Source: Pseudomonas sp. FP453 (lineage in GTDB: Bacteria; Pseudomonadota; Gammaproteobacteria; Pseudomonadales; Pseudomonadaceae). Taken from it: a stretch of DNA of 64,000 nucleotides. Location: contig NZ_CP117435.1 in the NCBI RefSeq assembly GCF_030687495.1, positions 1,178,001 to 1,242,000 on the forward strand, read 5' to 3'. The translations under genes and the position numbers were made by a program. Below are positions 7,833 to 17,275 of the stretch, one piece after another (the stretch's first letter is position 1; every line of letters starts with the position of its first letter). The notes under the pieces are model-generated. The model searched no databases, had not been told where the DNA came from, and worked only from the letters and a program-made list of their open reading frames with translations.

Positions 7833-9344
7833 GGGGTTCCGTCGGAAGAAGTACCTGCTCAACAGCGCCAACCCGACTGCGCCACCCCCCGCGAACAGCA
7901 TCGCCCAACCTGCGCCGTGACGCAGTGCGGCCTGGGCGTCGGCGAACGACAGCCCCATGGACGCCGTCAGCTTGCCCGCCGCGATGTCCTGGCTGATGGC
8001 TGGCCAATCCAATGCCGTGCTTGCGGGCAAGATAGTGGCCAGTTGATAGCTGATCCCCAGCAACAGCACCAACCCCATCAACGCGATGTTGAGCGCCAGG
8101 GTGATCAGCCGCGCGCTGAGGTCGATGCCCGACGCCATGCCTGCGCGGTCGGCCGAGACCGAGCCGGTGGTGGTGTTGGTGGTCGGCGAGTTGGTCAGCG
8201 CCAGGCCCACGCCGGCTGCGGCGCAGCTGACCAGCACCATTGCGATGCTCGGCTGCGCCGCAGTGTTGACGGCGGCCATGCTCAGGAACCCCACACCCAT
8301 CAAGCCCAGCCCCAGGGGAATGATGCGTTCGGCGCCATAGCGCAGGGCCAGGCGTTCGGCCAGTGGCGGCACCAGCAAGGTCGGCAAGGTGTAGGCCAGC
8401 AGGGCGACGCCGGTGGTCAGGGTGTCGTAGCCCAGGCCGGCCTGGAAGTAGAGCGGCAGGTAGATCATGAACGGCCAGAAGCTGAAGTTCATGCCGATGG
8501 AACCCATCAGGGCGCCGTTGAAACGCCGGATGCGAAACACCGAGAAATCAAACATCGGGTGCGTGCTGCGCTTCTCGATAAACACGAACAGCACCAGGCC
8601 GATCAACGACAAGGCCGCCCAACCCAGCATCGCAGGTGTACCAAAGCCGTGTTCACTGCCTTGGGTGATGAAGTAGACCAGCGAAAACACCGACAGCGTC
8701 AAGGTCAGCATGCCAGCGATGTCGAGGCGATGTCCTGCTGGGTCGCGGGATTCCTGCACGCTGATGTGCAGCAGCCCCAATGTCAGAAGTGTCAGTGGTA
8801 CATGCACGAGAAACACCCAACGCCAGTCCGCCACCGCCAGGATCAACGCGCCGACCATCGGCCCGAAGCCCAGCCCCACGCCCGCGATCACCCCCCACAC
8901 CGCAAAGGCGCGTGCGCGTGCCGCCGGTTCGCGGAACTGGTGCGACAGAATCGCGAACTGACAGATCATCATCGCCCCAGCGCCGATACCTTGTATGAAA
9001 CGTGCCGCGATCAGCGTGGAAGCGTCGTTGGCCAAGCCGCAGGCCAGGGAAGCCAGGGCAAACAGCCACAGGCACACCACCAGCATGCGCCGACGGCCAA
9101 AGCGATCCGCCAAGGTGCCCGCCGCCATCAGTACGCTGGTGCAGGCCAGGGTGTAGGCGTTCATGATCCATTGGGCGTCCTGGAAACCGCTGCCCAGTTG
9201 CTGTTCCAGGGTGGGCAGGATGACCGGCACGCTGGAGATTTCCAGGCCGAACATCAGGGCCACCAGGCATACGGCAGTGAGGGCAAGACGGTCTCTGGCG
9301 GCGCGTGGCGGGCTGGCGGCGGATAACGTGGTTGCGTGTGGCAT
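7830..9344 (-). CDS. MFS multidrug-type transporter, DHA2 (14-TM) family
   Basis: About 504 residues with some fourteen hydrophobic segments. It carries MFS motif A (GTLADRFGRRRML) after TM2 and the DHA2 pattern around WIMNAYTLACTSVLMAAGTLADRFG and GPMVGALI. Family members are proton-driven drug or metabolite exporters. The start is the ATG at 9344 (MPHATTLSAA) because AGGAG stands about 8 nt upstream; the longer frame lacks this. Divergent from a LysR regulator 106 bp away, which likely controls it. Confidence 0.88.
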   Translation of the reverse strand: MPHATTLSAASPPRAARDRLALTAVCLVALMFGLEISSVPVILPTLEQQLGSGFQDAQWIMNAYTLACTSVLMAAGTLADRFGRRRMLVVCLWLFALASLACGLANDASTLIAARFIQGIGAGAMMICQFAILSHQFREPAARARAFAVWGVIAGVGLGFGPMVGALILAVADWRWVFLVHVPLTLLTLGLLHISVQESRDPAGHRLDIAGMLTLTLSVFSLVYFITQGSEHGFGTPAMLGWAALSLIGLVLFVFIEKRSTHPMFDFSVFRIRRFNGALMGSIGMNFSFWPFMIYLPLYFQAGLGYDTLTTGVALLAYTLPTLLVPPLAERLALRYGAERIIPLGLGLMGVGFLSMAAVNTAAQPSIAMVLVSCAAAGVGLALTNSPTTNTTTGSVSADRAGMASGIDLSARLITLALNIALMGLVLLLGISYQLATILPASTALDWPAISQDIAAGKLTASMGLSFADAQAALRHGAGWAMLFAGGGAVGLALLSRYFFRRNP

Positions 9345-9450
9345 GGGATTCTCCTGGTCATAGTGAAGTCGGGCTATTTTCAGGGGAATGTATTTCTTTA
9401 TTCGTGATAAGTTTTCCGTTGATAAGGGAATCAAGGGCGACAATTACATC

Positions 9451-10323
9451 ATGGCCACCCCACGTTTTGATGGCGTTGAACTGTTTCTGCAAGTGGTGGA
9501 AAGCGGCAACCTGACGGAAGCCGCCGAGCGCCTGAACCTCACCCGTTCGGCGGTGGGCAAAGGCTTGGCACGCCTGGAGGCGCGGTTGGGTACCCGCTTG
9601 TTGCAGCGTTCGACCCGTCGTCAGCATCTGACAGAAGACGGGCAGGCGTATTACGAGCATTGCCTACGCGCCTTGGCGGAATTGGAGGCGGCCGAATCGG
9701 TGCTGGAAAGCGGGCGGCAGCAACCACGTGGGCGGTTGAGGGCAAGCGTGCCGCTGGCATTCGGGCATCACTATGCGGCGCCTGCGTTATGGAGCTTGCT
9801 GGATCGTTATGCGGAACTGGAGATCGAGGTGTGCTTCTCTGACCGTATGATCGACTTGACGCAGGAAGGCTTCGACGTTGCCGTGCGTATCGGCCCGTTG
9901 CCCGACACTGATCGACTCAGCGCCCGCCGCCTGGGGGAGCAAGCCGTGGGCCTCGCCGCATCGCCGGCGTACCTGCAACGTGTGGGGAAAATCGAATCCA
10001 TCGATGATCTGGCAGGCCGTCGGGAGATTGCCTACAGAACCAACACCCCGCATCGCTCACGGCTGATAGCACCGCTGGTACTGGACGACCTCCAGGCCGT
10101 GGCTGATGCCGCCATCGCGGGCGTTGGCCTGGCCTGGTTGCCGAGTTGGTTGATTGCCCATTACGTCCTGCGCGGGCAACTGGAAGCGGTGCTGCCGGGC
10201 TACCGTGAACAGCCTTCGCCGATCCACGTGATTTGGCCAACCGCACCGCACATGCCGGCCAAGACCCGTTGCGCCATTGACGCACTGGTCGCCGCGACCC
10301 CCAGTTGCCTGGCGGGCAGCTAA
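9451..10323 (+). CDS. LysR family regulator divergent from the MFS gene
   Basis: About 290 residues from the ATG at 9451 (MATPRFDGVELF). The N-terminal helix-turn-helix is ELFLQVVESGNLTEAAERLNLTRSAVGKGLARLEARLGTRLLQRSTR, followed by a LysR effector domain (VAVRIGPLPDTDRLSARRLG, GVGLAWLPSWL). This is the common CrgA/DmlR-like subgroup. Position next to and divergent from an efflux-type MFS gene suggests local control of that transporter; the inducer is not visible. Confidence 0.86.
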   Translation: MATPRFDGVELFLQVVESGNLTEAAERLNLTRSAVGKGLARLEARLGTRLLQRSTRRQHLTEDGQAYYEHCLRALAELEAAESVLESGRQQPRGRLRASVPLAFGHHYAAPALWSLLDRYAELEIEVCFSDRMIDLTQEGFDVAVRIGPLPDTDRLSARRLGEQAVGLAASPAYLQRVGKIESIDDLAGRREIAYRTNTPHRSRLIAPLVLDDLQAVADAAIAGVGLAWLPSWLIAHYVLRGQLEAVLPGYREQPSPIHVIWPTAPHMPAKTRCAIDALVAATPSCLAGS

Positions 10324-10324
10324 T

Positions 10325-10427
10325 GTGGCGAGGGAGCTTGCTCCCGCTGGGGCGCGAAGCGGCCCCGCTCGTTGTTGTAACGAATGGGACTGCTGCGCAG
10401 TCCAGCGGGAGCAAGCTCCCTCGCCAC
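10325..10427. repeat. Long REP-type palindrome, GTGGCGAGGGAGCTTGCTCCCGC type
   Basis: Inverted arms of about 25 nt (10325-10349 and 10403-10427) around a variable loop. This is a second REP class, distinct from the GTGGGAGC class, and the same class recurs at 20510-20601. It sits between the LysR gene and the end of fecA. Confidence 0.82.
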
Positions 10428-10459
10428 GACAAGCGCCCCTGCCACAGGGGTTTATGTGG

Positions 10460-12797
10460 TTAGAACGCGATGGAGGTTTGCACGTACACCGTGCGCGGCT
10501 CGCCGACGTACTTGCCCTTGTTGTTGTCGTCGAACGAGCGGGTGAAGTACTGCTTGTTGAAGATGTTTTTCACACCCACCGCGACGTTCAAATCCGACAG
10601 CTGCGGGCCAAAGTCGTACGCCGCACGGCTGCTGAACAGCATGTAGCCAGGGATGCGTCCGGTGTTGCCGTCAGCATTTTCCTGCTCGGTATTGGCGTTA
10701 TCGGCGAACTGGCTGCTCTGGTAGCTGCTGTCCACATTGAGTTTCCACGGCCCTTCGGTGTAACCCACGCCGAGGGTGCCTTTGTGCTTGGACGAGAAGG
10801 GCACGCGGTTGCCTTTGTTCGGGCCGTCTTCGCGGATGGTCGCGTCGACGTAGGCATAGCTGGCGTACACATCAAAACCGGCGAGGGCCGGGCTCAAACC
10901 GTCGAGGGCATAGTTGATGCTGCTCTCGATGCCCTGGTGGCGGGTTTCACCCCGGGCGATCACCGAGTCGTCGGTCTGGTTGCTTTCGTACTGGTTGTCG
11001 AAGTTGATCAGGAACGCGCCGATTTCGGCACGCAAGGCGCCGTCGTCGTAGCGAGTGCCGACTTCCCAGGTGCGGGCTTTTTCCGGTTTGACTTGGCCTT
11101 TGGGCACGCGCTTGGCCATCTGGCTGTACTGCACGCTGCCGAACGAACCTTCGGTATTGGCGTAGAGATTCCAGCTGTCGGTGAGGTGGTAGAGCACGTT
11201 CAACGCCGGCAACGCGGTGTTGTAGTTGCCTTTGTAGTTGAGGTTGTTGATATGGTCGGTCTGCTCGGACTTGATCATCTCGTAGCGCACGCCCGGGGTG
11301 ATGGTCCATTGGCCGATATCAATCCGGTCGTCGATGAAGAACGCATTGGCTTCGGTGCTGCCACGGGTATCGCGGTCGTTCTTGCTGTTGGTGGTGGGCA
11401 TTTGCTGGTTGGCCGAGATCGGCGTGGTGTAGCGCAATTCGTGGCCGGCTTCGTTGATATAGCGATAGCCCACGCCGACTTCGTGGCTGGTGTTGCCGAG
11501 GTCGAAGCCCTGGGCAAAACGGCTTTCCAGGCCGCGCACCCAGTATTCGCGGGGCGACAGGGACAGGAAGCGGGTCTGGTCCAGGTAGCCGTTGCGCAGG
11601 GTGGTGGTGAAGAAAGTGTTCACGGTGAATTCGCGGCGGTCTTCCTGGTAGCGGTAGCCGGCGTTGAACATCGTACGGCGGCCCCAGAACTTGTCGTAGG
11701 GGCGGGTGGACTGATACGGATCAGCCTTGTAGTCCTTGACGTTCAAACCACCGGGCATATCCGCCTGGCCTTCGTAGTACTGCGCCATGGCGTTGAAGCT
11801 GTTGGCTTCGTCCAGTTGGTATTTGCCCTTGAGGATCAGGTCGTCAATGCGCGTGTTGCTGTTTTCGCGCCAGTCGCCGCCACGGGTGCCGGAGTACAGG
11901 ATCGCGCCACCCAGGCCGTTGTCGGCGGTGCCGCCGGCCAGCAGGTTGGCGGTGGTCTTGAAGCCGTCATGGCTGGAGGACGGGCTGGTTTCGGTCTGGA
12001 AACCGCCTTTGACCGTGGGCGCGTCCGGGATCGCGCCGGGTCACGAAGTTGACCACGCCGCCGACGTTCTGCGGGCCGTAGCGCACGGCGCCGCCGCCGC
12101 GGACCACGTCCACCGCGTCCATGTTGCCCATGCTGATCGGTGCGAACGACAGCTGCGGCTGGCCATACGGCGCGAAGGGCACCGGGATGCCGTCCATCAG
12201 CACCGTGGAACGTGACGCCAGGCGTGGGTTGAGGCCGCGAATGCCGAAGTTCAGCGCCATGTCGTGGCTGCCGGTGCCGTTGTTTTCCGGGGCGTTGACG
12301 CCGGGGATGCGGTTGAGCACGTCGCGGGCCTGGGTGGCGCCCTGGCGTTCGAATTCTTCGCGGCGGATCACGTCACGGGCGCCGGGGTGTTCGAAGACGT
12401 TGGTTTGCGCGGCGTCGCCGAGCCAGTCGCCGACCACGCTGGAGGTGCCCAATTCGATGGTTGTCGGCGCATTGGCCGACTGCAGGCTGTAGGCATTGTC
12501 GCCTTCGGCGCGGGCTTGCAGGCCGGTGCCTTCCAGGAGTTTCTGCAGGCCTTCGGCGGCGCTGTAGTTGCCGGACAGGCCACGGCTCTGCATGCCAGCG
12601 GTAACTTCTGAACCAAAGGAAATCAACACACCGGCTTCGCGGCCGAACTGGTTCAGGGCGGTTTCCAGCGAGGTCGGTGCGATGTGATAGGGCTTGGCGT
12701 CAGCCGCCATCACCGCAGGCAGCACGGTAAGACTCAAGCTGGCGCCGAGTAGGAGTTGGCGCAGGGAGCGGGCAAGAAGCGTCGGTTGCTGGGGCAT
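10460..12797 (-). pseudogene. fecA: FecA-like TonB-dependent ferric-chelate receptor, frameshifted in this sequence
   Basis: An outer-membrane receptor of about 778 residues if one base is removed. From the N-terminus: signal peptide ending VMAADA, a secretin/TonB N-terminal signalling domain (YHIAPTSLETALNQFGREAG), the plug (RQGATQARDVLNRIPGVNAPE, GIRGLNPRLASRSTVLMDG, NVGGVVNFVTR), then a 22-strand barrel ending TVYVQTSIAF. The frame breaks after NFVTR; removing one C from the pair at 12036-12037 restores the expected AIPDAP continuation. The signalling domain and adjacent fecI-fecR indicate a trans-envelope signalling receptor of the ferric-dicitrate kind; the actual chelate is unproven. 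Probably a sequence error rather than decay. Confidence 0.85.
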
Positions 12798-12809
12798 GAA
12801 GAGCGTCCT

Positions 12810-12841
12810 GAGAAGGAAGGATCAAGGTGGCTTTCCTTCTC
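12810..12841 (-). promoter_or_regulatory. Stem-loop over the fecA ribosome-binding region
   Basis: On the transcribed minus strand GAGAAGGAA pairs with TTCCTTCTC (12833-12841 with 12810-12818) immediately before the CTCAGGA ribosome site of fecA. Folding of this stem could limit translation; no other evidence is available. Confidence 0.3.
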
Positions 12842-12887
12842 TGTCACGCGAGGTGTGGAAAACGGCTCACAAGGTTTGAAAATAATG

Positions 12888-13829
12888 TCAGGCGCGGGCC
12901 TCGACGGTCACCCAATAGCGGGTAAAACGCCGCACCTTGACCGGCAGGCTCACGGTGAGCAGGTCGAGGATGCGCTCGCTGTCGTCCAGCGGGTAGCTGC
13001 CGGAGATCAACAGGTTGGCGACTTGCGGGTCGCAGTTGAGCTGGCCACGGCGATAACGGCCCAGTTCGTTGAGGAAATCTTCCAGGCGCATGTGGGCCGC
13101 GACCAACATGCCATCGGCCCAGGCGCCGCTGTTGGCGTCGGTGGCGCGCGGCGTGTCCCAGCCTTTGCGGGTGAAGTTGACCTGCTGCGCGGCGTCGACG
13201 CTCAGCGGCAGGCCGCTGTAGGTGTTGGGCATCACATCAACCTGGCCGTCGAGGACTGCCAGCTGGGTGTGGTCGTTGAACTGACGCACATTCAGGCGTG
13301 CGGCCTGGCTGCTGAGCAGGCCCTGGCCGGTCAGGACCTTGAGCGGTGCAGGGCCTTTGACGCCGGTCAGCAGGATCTCGCCTTCGAGCAGGCGGACAAG
13401 TCGTTGCTGGCCATCGAAGTGCACATCCACCGCGCTGCCCGTGTTGAGGTGCAACTGGCTGCCGTCGGCCAGTTGCACTTTGCGCCGTTGGCCCACCGGG
13501 CTGCGGTAGTCGGCGGTCAGCGGCGGCAGGATATGTTGCTGGCGCAGGCTCCACGCGGCGGCGGACCCGGCGCCGAGAATCAGCAGCAGCTTGAGGGCCT
13601 GGCGCCGGCTGGTGGAGGTTGGCGCGTTCAACGCCGCGTGGGCCAGGGGCGAAGGCATGCCGCGCAGGCGCTGGTTGACGCGTTGCATATGGTCCCAGGC
13701 GCGCTGGTGTTCACTGTGGGCATTCAGCCAGTGCTGCCACGCCGCGTGCTGGCGCGGGTTGAGGGCGCCTTGCTGCATTTCCATCAGCCAATGCACGGCT
13801 TGTTCGGCGACTTGCGTGGAGAAGTTCAT
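12888..13829 (-). CDS. fecR: FecR family anti-sigma/sigma regulator
   Basis: 313 residues. The N-terminal cytoplasmic anti-sigma part (AVHWLMEMQQGALNPRQHAAWQHWLNAHSEHQRAWDHM) is the FecR DUF4880 motif. One membrane segment follows at about residues 80-98 (ALKLLLILGAGSAAAWSL), then a periplasmic FecR domain (VGQRRKVQLADGSQLHLNTGSAVDV). FecR carries the signal from the loaded receptor to FecI. Overlaps the fecI stop by 4 nt and lies 90 bp upstream of fecA. Confidence 0.92.
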   Translation of the reverse strand: MNFSTQVAEQAVHWLMEMQQGALNPRQHAAWQHWLNAHSEHQRAWDHMQRVNQRLRGMPSPLAHAALNAPTSTSRRQALKLLLILGAGSAAAWSLRQQHILPPLTADYRSPVGQRRKVQLADGSQLHLNTGSAVDVHFDGQQRLVRLLEGEILLTGVKGPAPLKVLTGQGLLSSQAARLNVRQFNDHTQLAVLDGQVDVMPNTYSGLPLSVDAAQQVNFTRKGWDTPRATDANSGAWADGMLVAAHMRLEDFLNELGRYRRGQLNCDPQVANLLISGSYPLDDSERILDLLTVSLPVKVRRFTRYWVTVEARA

Positions 13830-14341
13830 AGGGCAAAGTAGCAGCGCATGGCCGCTTTATTCAGGTGGCGTTTGACGGTGGCGATGGAGATCCCCAGTTC
13901 GGCGCCAATTTGCGCGTAGGTCAGGCCGTCGAGCTGCGCCAGCAGGAAGGCGCGCTTGACCTGGGTGGGCAAGCCGTCGAGCAATTGGTCCAGCTCCACC
14001 AGGGTTTGCAGGATGATGGCGCGTTCTTCTTCCGAGGGCGCCACGTGTTCGGGCATCTGCGCGAGGGCGTCGAGGTAGGCGCGCTCCAGGTCCTGGCGGC
14101 GGTAGAAGTTGAACAGCACGCGCTTGGCCACGGTGGTGAGGAAGGCGCGGGGTTCGATCAGCGTTGGGGTTTCTCGGGCGGTGAGCACGCGGATGAAGGT
14201 GTCTTGCGCCAGGTCGGCAGCGCTTTCCGGGCAGCCGAGCTTGCGTCGCAACCAGCCGGTGAGCCAGTGGTGATGGTCGTTGTACAGAACTTCGACGGTG
14301 TTGGACGGCTGCAACGCGATCACTCCATAAGCATTTCGCAT
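13826..14341 (-). CDS. fecI: FecI-like ECF sigma factor
   Basis: 171 residues with sigma region 2 (DLAQDTFIRVLTARE...PRAFLTTVAKRVLFNFYRRQDLERAYLDAL) and region 4 (QVKRAFLLAQLDGLTYAQIGAELGISIATVKRHLNKAAMRC). This is the iron-starvation ECF class that directs polymerase to a receptor promoter. It heads a fecI-fecR-fecA operon. Upstream there is a GAACAA-N3-TTGTTC inverted repeat at 14350-14364 and a Fur-box-like sequence at 14436-14454, so iron repression is expected. Confidence 0.93.
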   Translation of the reverse strand: MRNAYGVIALQPSNTVEVLYNDHHHWLTGWLRRKLGCPESAADLAQDTFIRVLTARETPTLIEPRAFLTTVAKRVLFNFYRRQDLERAYLDALAQMPEHVAPSEEERAIILQTLVELDQLLDGLPTQVKRAFLLAQLDGLTYAQIGAELGISIATVKRHLNKAAMRCYFAL

Positions 14342-14435
14342 GCTTTAGAGAACAAGAATTGTTCGCATTGTAGGCGGCCCGATACGGTTCGGCAATCCGC
14401 CAGCACCGGTGTTTCATCCGTTCTGTTTTGCTTAT

Positions 14436-14454
14436 GAGAATATTTATCATTAAT
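14436..14454. promoter_or_regulatory. Putative Fur box between fecI and the PepSY operon
   Basis: GAGAATATTTATCATTAAT matches the 19-bp Fur consensus GATAATGATAATCATTATC at 13 positions by eye. It lies 32 bp before the DUF3649 start and about 95 bp before fecI, so it could repress both divergent iron operons. Confidence 0.55.
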
Positions 14455-14485
14455 ATTGCGCGCTGATGAACCTGGCGCCTCCTGC

Positions 14486-14788
14486 ATGAAAAGCAAAACC
14501 TCACTTCCCGTCGCTTACCGTCTCGCCGTGACATCACGGGTGCTCGCGGCTGTGGTCGGCGGCTACCTGATGGCCTCCCTGGCCGCCATCTGCCTGGCAT
14601 TGTGGATGCCCACCTCCCGCGCCGACGCGGTGATCACCGGGATGATGAGTTCGTTTGTGTTCTATCTGCTGGCGGTGCTCTGGTGCTTTGCCTGCCGCAC
14701 GGCCTGGCGTGCCTGGTTTGGCGTGATGCTGCCGAGCGCAGCGTTTGCCACGCTGGCGGGTGTGGGCTTGTGGATGGTGCGCACATGA
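14486..14788 (+). CDS. DUF3649 inner-membrane protein of an iron-uptake operon
   Basis: About 100 residues with three hydrophobic segments (VTSRVLAAVVGGYLMASLAAICLAL, GMMSSFVFYLLAVLWCF, WFGVMLPSAAFATLAGVGLW). It matches the small DUF3649 membrane family that accompanies PepSY reductases in siderophore operons. I start it at the ATG at 14486; a TTG at 14456 would add ten residues. Its stop overlaps the next start (ATGA). Confidence 0.75.
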   Translation: MKSKTSLPVAYRLAVTSRVLAAVVGGYLMASLAAICLALWMPTSRADAVITGMMSSFVFYLLAVLWCFACRTAWRAWFGVMLPSAAFATLAGVGLWMVRT

Positions 14789-16359
14789 AAGAGGGCTTTC
14801 GCCAGGCCATGGCCTGGTTGCACACCTGGAGCGGGCTGATCTTTGGCTGGCTGCTGTTTGCGATTTTCCTGACGGGCACCTTGGCGTACTTCAAGGAAGA
14901 AATCAGCCACTGGATGCAGCCCGAAGTGCAGGCCTATCCACTGGATAACGCGCGCAGCCTGAGCGTCGCGCAAACCTATCTGCAACAAACCGCACCAAAG
15001 GCCGCGCGCTGGTTTATCAACCTGCCGGACGAGCGCGACCCGGCCTTGTCGGTGATGTGGCAAGACAAGCTCGACCCCGGCCGACGCGGCAACTTCATGC
15101 AGAAAACCCTCGACCCGGTCACCGGCCAAGACGTGCAGGCCCGCGAAAGCATGGGCGGCGACTTCTTCTATCGCTTCCACTTCCAACTGCAAATGCCCCA
15201 CCCCTGGGGCCGCTGGTTGTCCACCATCGCCGCGATGGTGATGTTTGTCGCGTTGATCACCGGGATCATCACCCACAAGAAAATCTTCAAGGACTTCTTC
15301 ACCTTTCGCCCCCGCAAAGGCCAGCGCTCCTGGCTCGACGGGCATAACGCGGTGGGTGTGCTGGTGTTGCCGTTCCATCTGATGATCACCTACAGCAGCC
15401 TGGTGATTTTCATGAGCATGGTGATGCCGGCGCCGATCCTCGCCTCTTACAGCGGCGATACCCGCGCCTTTTTCAACGAAGTGTTCCCCGCCACCAATAA
15501 CGCGCCGGCGCTGGGGCAACCGGGCCAATTGCTGCCGCTGTTGCCAATGTACGAACAGGCACGGGCGCAGTGGGATGGTGGCCACGTAGGCCGACTGGGG
15601 GTGAACAACCCCAGCGATGTGAATGCCTCGGTCAATGTGTTCCGCGCCAGTTCCGACAATGTGGTGCATGAATTCGACAGCATCGTGTCGTTCAACGGCA
15701 CCACCGGCGAGCTGCTGCGCAGCAGTGACGGGCAATCGCTGCCGGCGATTATCGGTGGCAGTTTCTATGGCCTGCACATGGGCCATTTCGCCGGCCCGGT
15801 GCTGCGCTGGCTGTACTTTATCTGCGGCCTGGCGGGCACGGCGATGATCGGCACCGGGCTGGTGATCTGGCTCGGCAAGCGCCAGCTCAAGCACGCCAAG
15901 AGCGGCGTGATGCCGTTCGAACTGCGGCTGGTGGAGGTGCTGAACATCGCCAGCATGTCCGGGTTGATGATCGCCATCGCTGCGTTCTTCTGGGCCAATC
16001 GCCTGTTGCCGGTGAGCTTCGCCGAACGCTCGGGTTGGGAAGTGCAAGCCTTCTTTATTGCCTGGGGCTTGAGCCTGCTGCACGCGATCCTGCGCCGTGG
16101 CCGCCAGGGCTGGGTCGAGCAATTGAGTGCGGGCGCGCTGCTGTTTGCCGCGATTCCACTGCTCAATGTGCTGACCACCCAGCACCATCTGGGCGTTTCA
16201 TTGGTGAAGGGCGACTGGGCCATGGCCGGCTTCGACCTGACCTGCCTGGCCAGCGGCGTGTTCCTCGCCTGGGCGGCCTGGAAGATGCAGCACCGCGTGG
16301 CGCCGCAAGCCAAGGCCGAGCGCGCCCGGCCGTTGACCCTCAAGCAGGAGGCGAACTGA
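14785..16359 (+). CDS. PepSY-associated TM protein, putative siderophore-iron reductase
   Basis: About 524 residues. The family order is visible: N-terminal helix with LHTWSGLIFGWLLFAIFLTGTLAYFKEEI, histidine-bearing FYRFHFQLQMPHPWGRWL, MFVALITGIITHKKIFKDFF, DGHNAVGVLVLPFHLMITYSSLVIF, SFYGLHMGHFAGPVLRWLYF and further helices. Conserved histidines in the helices probably bind haem. Relatives such as FpvG are needed to reduce and release iron from pyoverdine in the periplasm. ATGA overlap with the DUF3649 gene upstream, direct continuation into DUF3325 downstream. Confidence 0.85.
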   Translation: MKEGFRQAMAWLHTWSGLIFGWLLFAIFLTGTLAYFKEEISHWMQPEVQAYPLDNARSLSVAQTYLQQTAPKAARWFINLPDERDPALSVMWQDKLDPGRRGNFMQKTLDPVTGQDVQARESMGGDFFYRFHFQLQMPHPWGRWLSTIAAMVMFVALITGIITHKKIFKDFFTFRPRKGQRSWLDGHNAVGVLVLPFHLMITYSSLVIFMSMVMPAPILASYSGDTRAFFNEVFPATNNAPALGQPGQLLPLLPMYEQARAQWDGGHVGRLGVNNPSDVNASVNVFRASSDNVVHEFDSIVSFNGTTGELLRSSDGQSLPAIIGGSFYGLHMGHFAGPVLRWLYFICGLAGTAMIGTGLVIWLGKRQLKHAKSGVMPFELRLVEVLNIASMSGLMIAIAAFFWANRLLPVSFAERSGWEVQAFFIAWGLSLLHAILRRGRQGWVEQLSAGALLFAAIPLLNVLTTQHHLGVSLVKGDWAMAGFDLTCLASGVFLAWAAWKMQHRVAPQAKAERARPLTLKQEAN

Positions 16360-16686
16360 ATGCTGCTCGCGCTCCTGATGTGCTACGCCGGGTTTACCGC
16401 ACTGTGCCTGTCCACCGACCGTCACCACGGTGAGCTGCTGCACAGCAAACCGTCGCCCCGTCGGCGCCTGGGTCTGCGCGCAGTGGGGTGGTTGCTGCTG
16501 ACGCTGTCGATCTGGCCGGCCGTGGCGCTCGGCGGTTGGAGCCGGGGCCTGGTGGACTGGTGCGCCGTGCTGATGCTCAGCGCGTTGTTGTTGGTGCTGT
16601 TGCTGCCCTATCGACCACGGTTGGCCTTGATCCTCGCGGGTGTTGGCCTGCTGGCCAGCCCCGTCGCCGCTTTCGCCACCCTCTGA
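16360..16686 (+). CDS. DUF3325 inner-membrane protein
   Basis: 108 residues with three to four hydrophobic segments, beginning MLLALLMCYAGFTALCLSTDRHHGELL, the DUF3325 pattern (a short membrane protein with a conserved DRH motif after TM1). It is encoded right after the PepSY gene (stop and start adjoining at 16359/16360). The DUF3649-PepSY-DUF3325 trio is a recurrent iron-acquisition cassette in Pseudomonas. Confidence 0.8.
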   Translation: MLLALLMCYAGFTALCLSTDRHHGELLHSKPSPRRRLGLRAVGWLLLTLSIWPAVALGGWSRGLVDWCAVLMLSALLLVLLLPYRPRLALILAGVGLLASPVAAFATL

Positions 16687-16774
16687 GCAGCGCCCATGAT
16701 GATCAGCCACCCCACCGGAGTCCCAGGACAGCCAGCGCGCTGAATCAGCGGGTGGGCGTGCGCATTTCCTACAG

Positions 16775-17275
16775 GTGTTTCTCTCGCAGCGTTCGCAGAT
16801 GGAAGCCCTGGTCAATCGGCGCGTAGGCTGCCGCGCCACGGCTGCCGACCTGGTGCAGGACCTGTTCCTGCGCTTCTGGCGCCGCCCGCTGGTGCAGGTC
16901 GAAGAGCTCAGCACCTACCTGCTGCGCTGCGCCGGCAATATCGCCATCGACCACCTGCGCAGCGAAGGCGCGCGGGTGCGCAGCAGCGAAGGCTGGCTGC
17001 CGGAACAGCAGGACAACCAGGGCTCCGAACCCCAGGCCGCGTTGGAGGCGGGCAATGATCTGCGCCATGTCGAAGCTGCGTTGCGCAGCTTGCCGGAGCG
17101 CACCCGGCAGATTTTCCTGCTCAACCGCATCCACGGCCGCAAGTACGCGGAAATTGCCAAGGCCATGGGCCTGTCCCAAAGCGCCGTGGAAAAACATATG
17201 ATGCGTGCCCTCGAAGCCTGCAAAGCCAGCCTTCGTGAGCCATCGCCCCCACGCACGCCAGGGAAAGCACCGTGA
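16775..17275 (+). CDS. ECF sigma factor, FecI-like (second copy), N-terminus probably frameshifted
   Basis: At least 166 residues: region 2 (MEALVNRRVGCRATAADLVQDLFLRFWRRP, ELSTYLLRCAGNIAIDHLRSE) and region 4 (LPERTRQIFLLNRIHGRKYAEIAKAMGLSQSAVEKHMMRAL). The GTG at 16775 is only a provisional start with no good ribosome site. If one C is removed from the run at 16710-16713, an ATG at 16696, 10 nt after the DUF3325 stop, reads through as MMISHPPESQDSQRAESA and joins this frame, giving about 192 residues. The gene overlaps the following fecR by 4 nt. Confidence 0.85.
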   Translation: MFLSQRSQMEALVNRRVGCRATAADLVQDLFLRFWRRPLVQVEELSTYLLRCAGNIAIDHLRSEGARVRSSEGWLPEQQDNQGSEPQAALEAGNDLRHVEAALRSLPERTRQIFLLNRIHGRKYAEIAKAMGLSQSAVEKHMMRALEACKASLREPSPPRTPGKAP

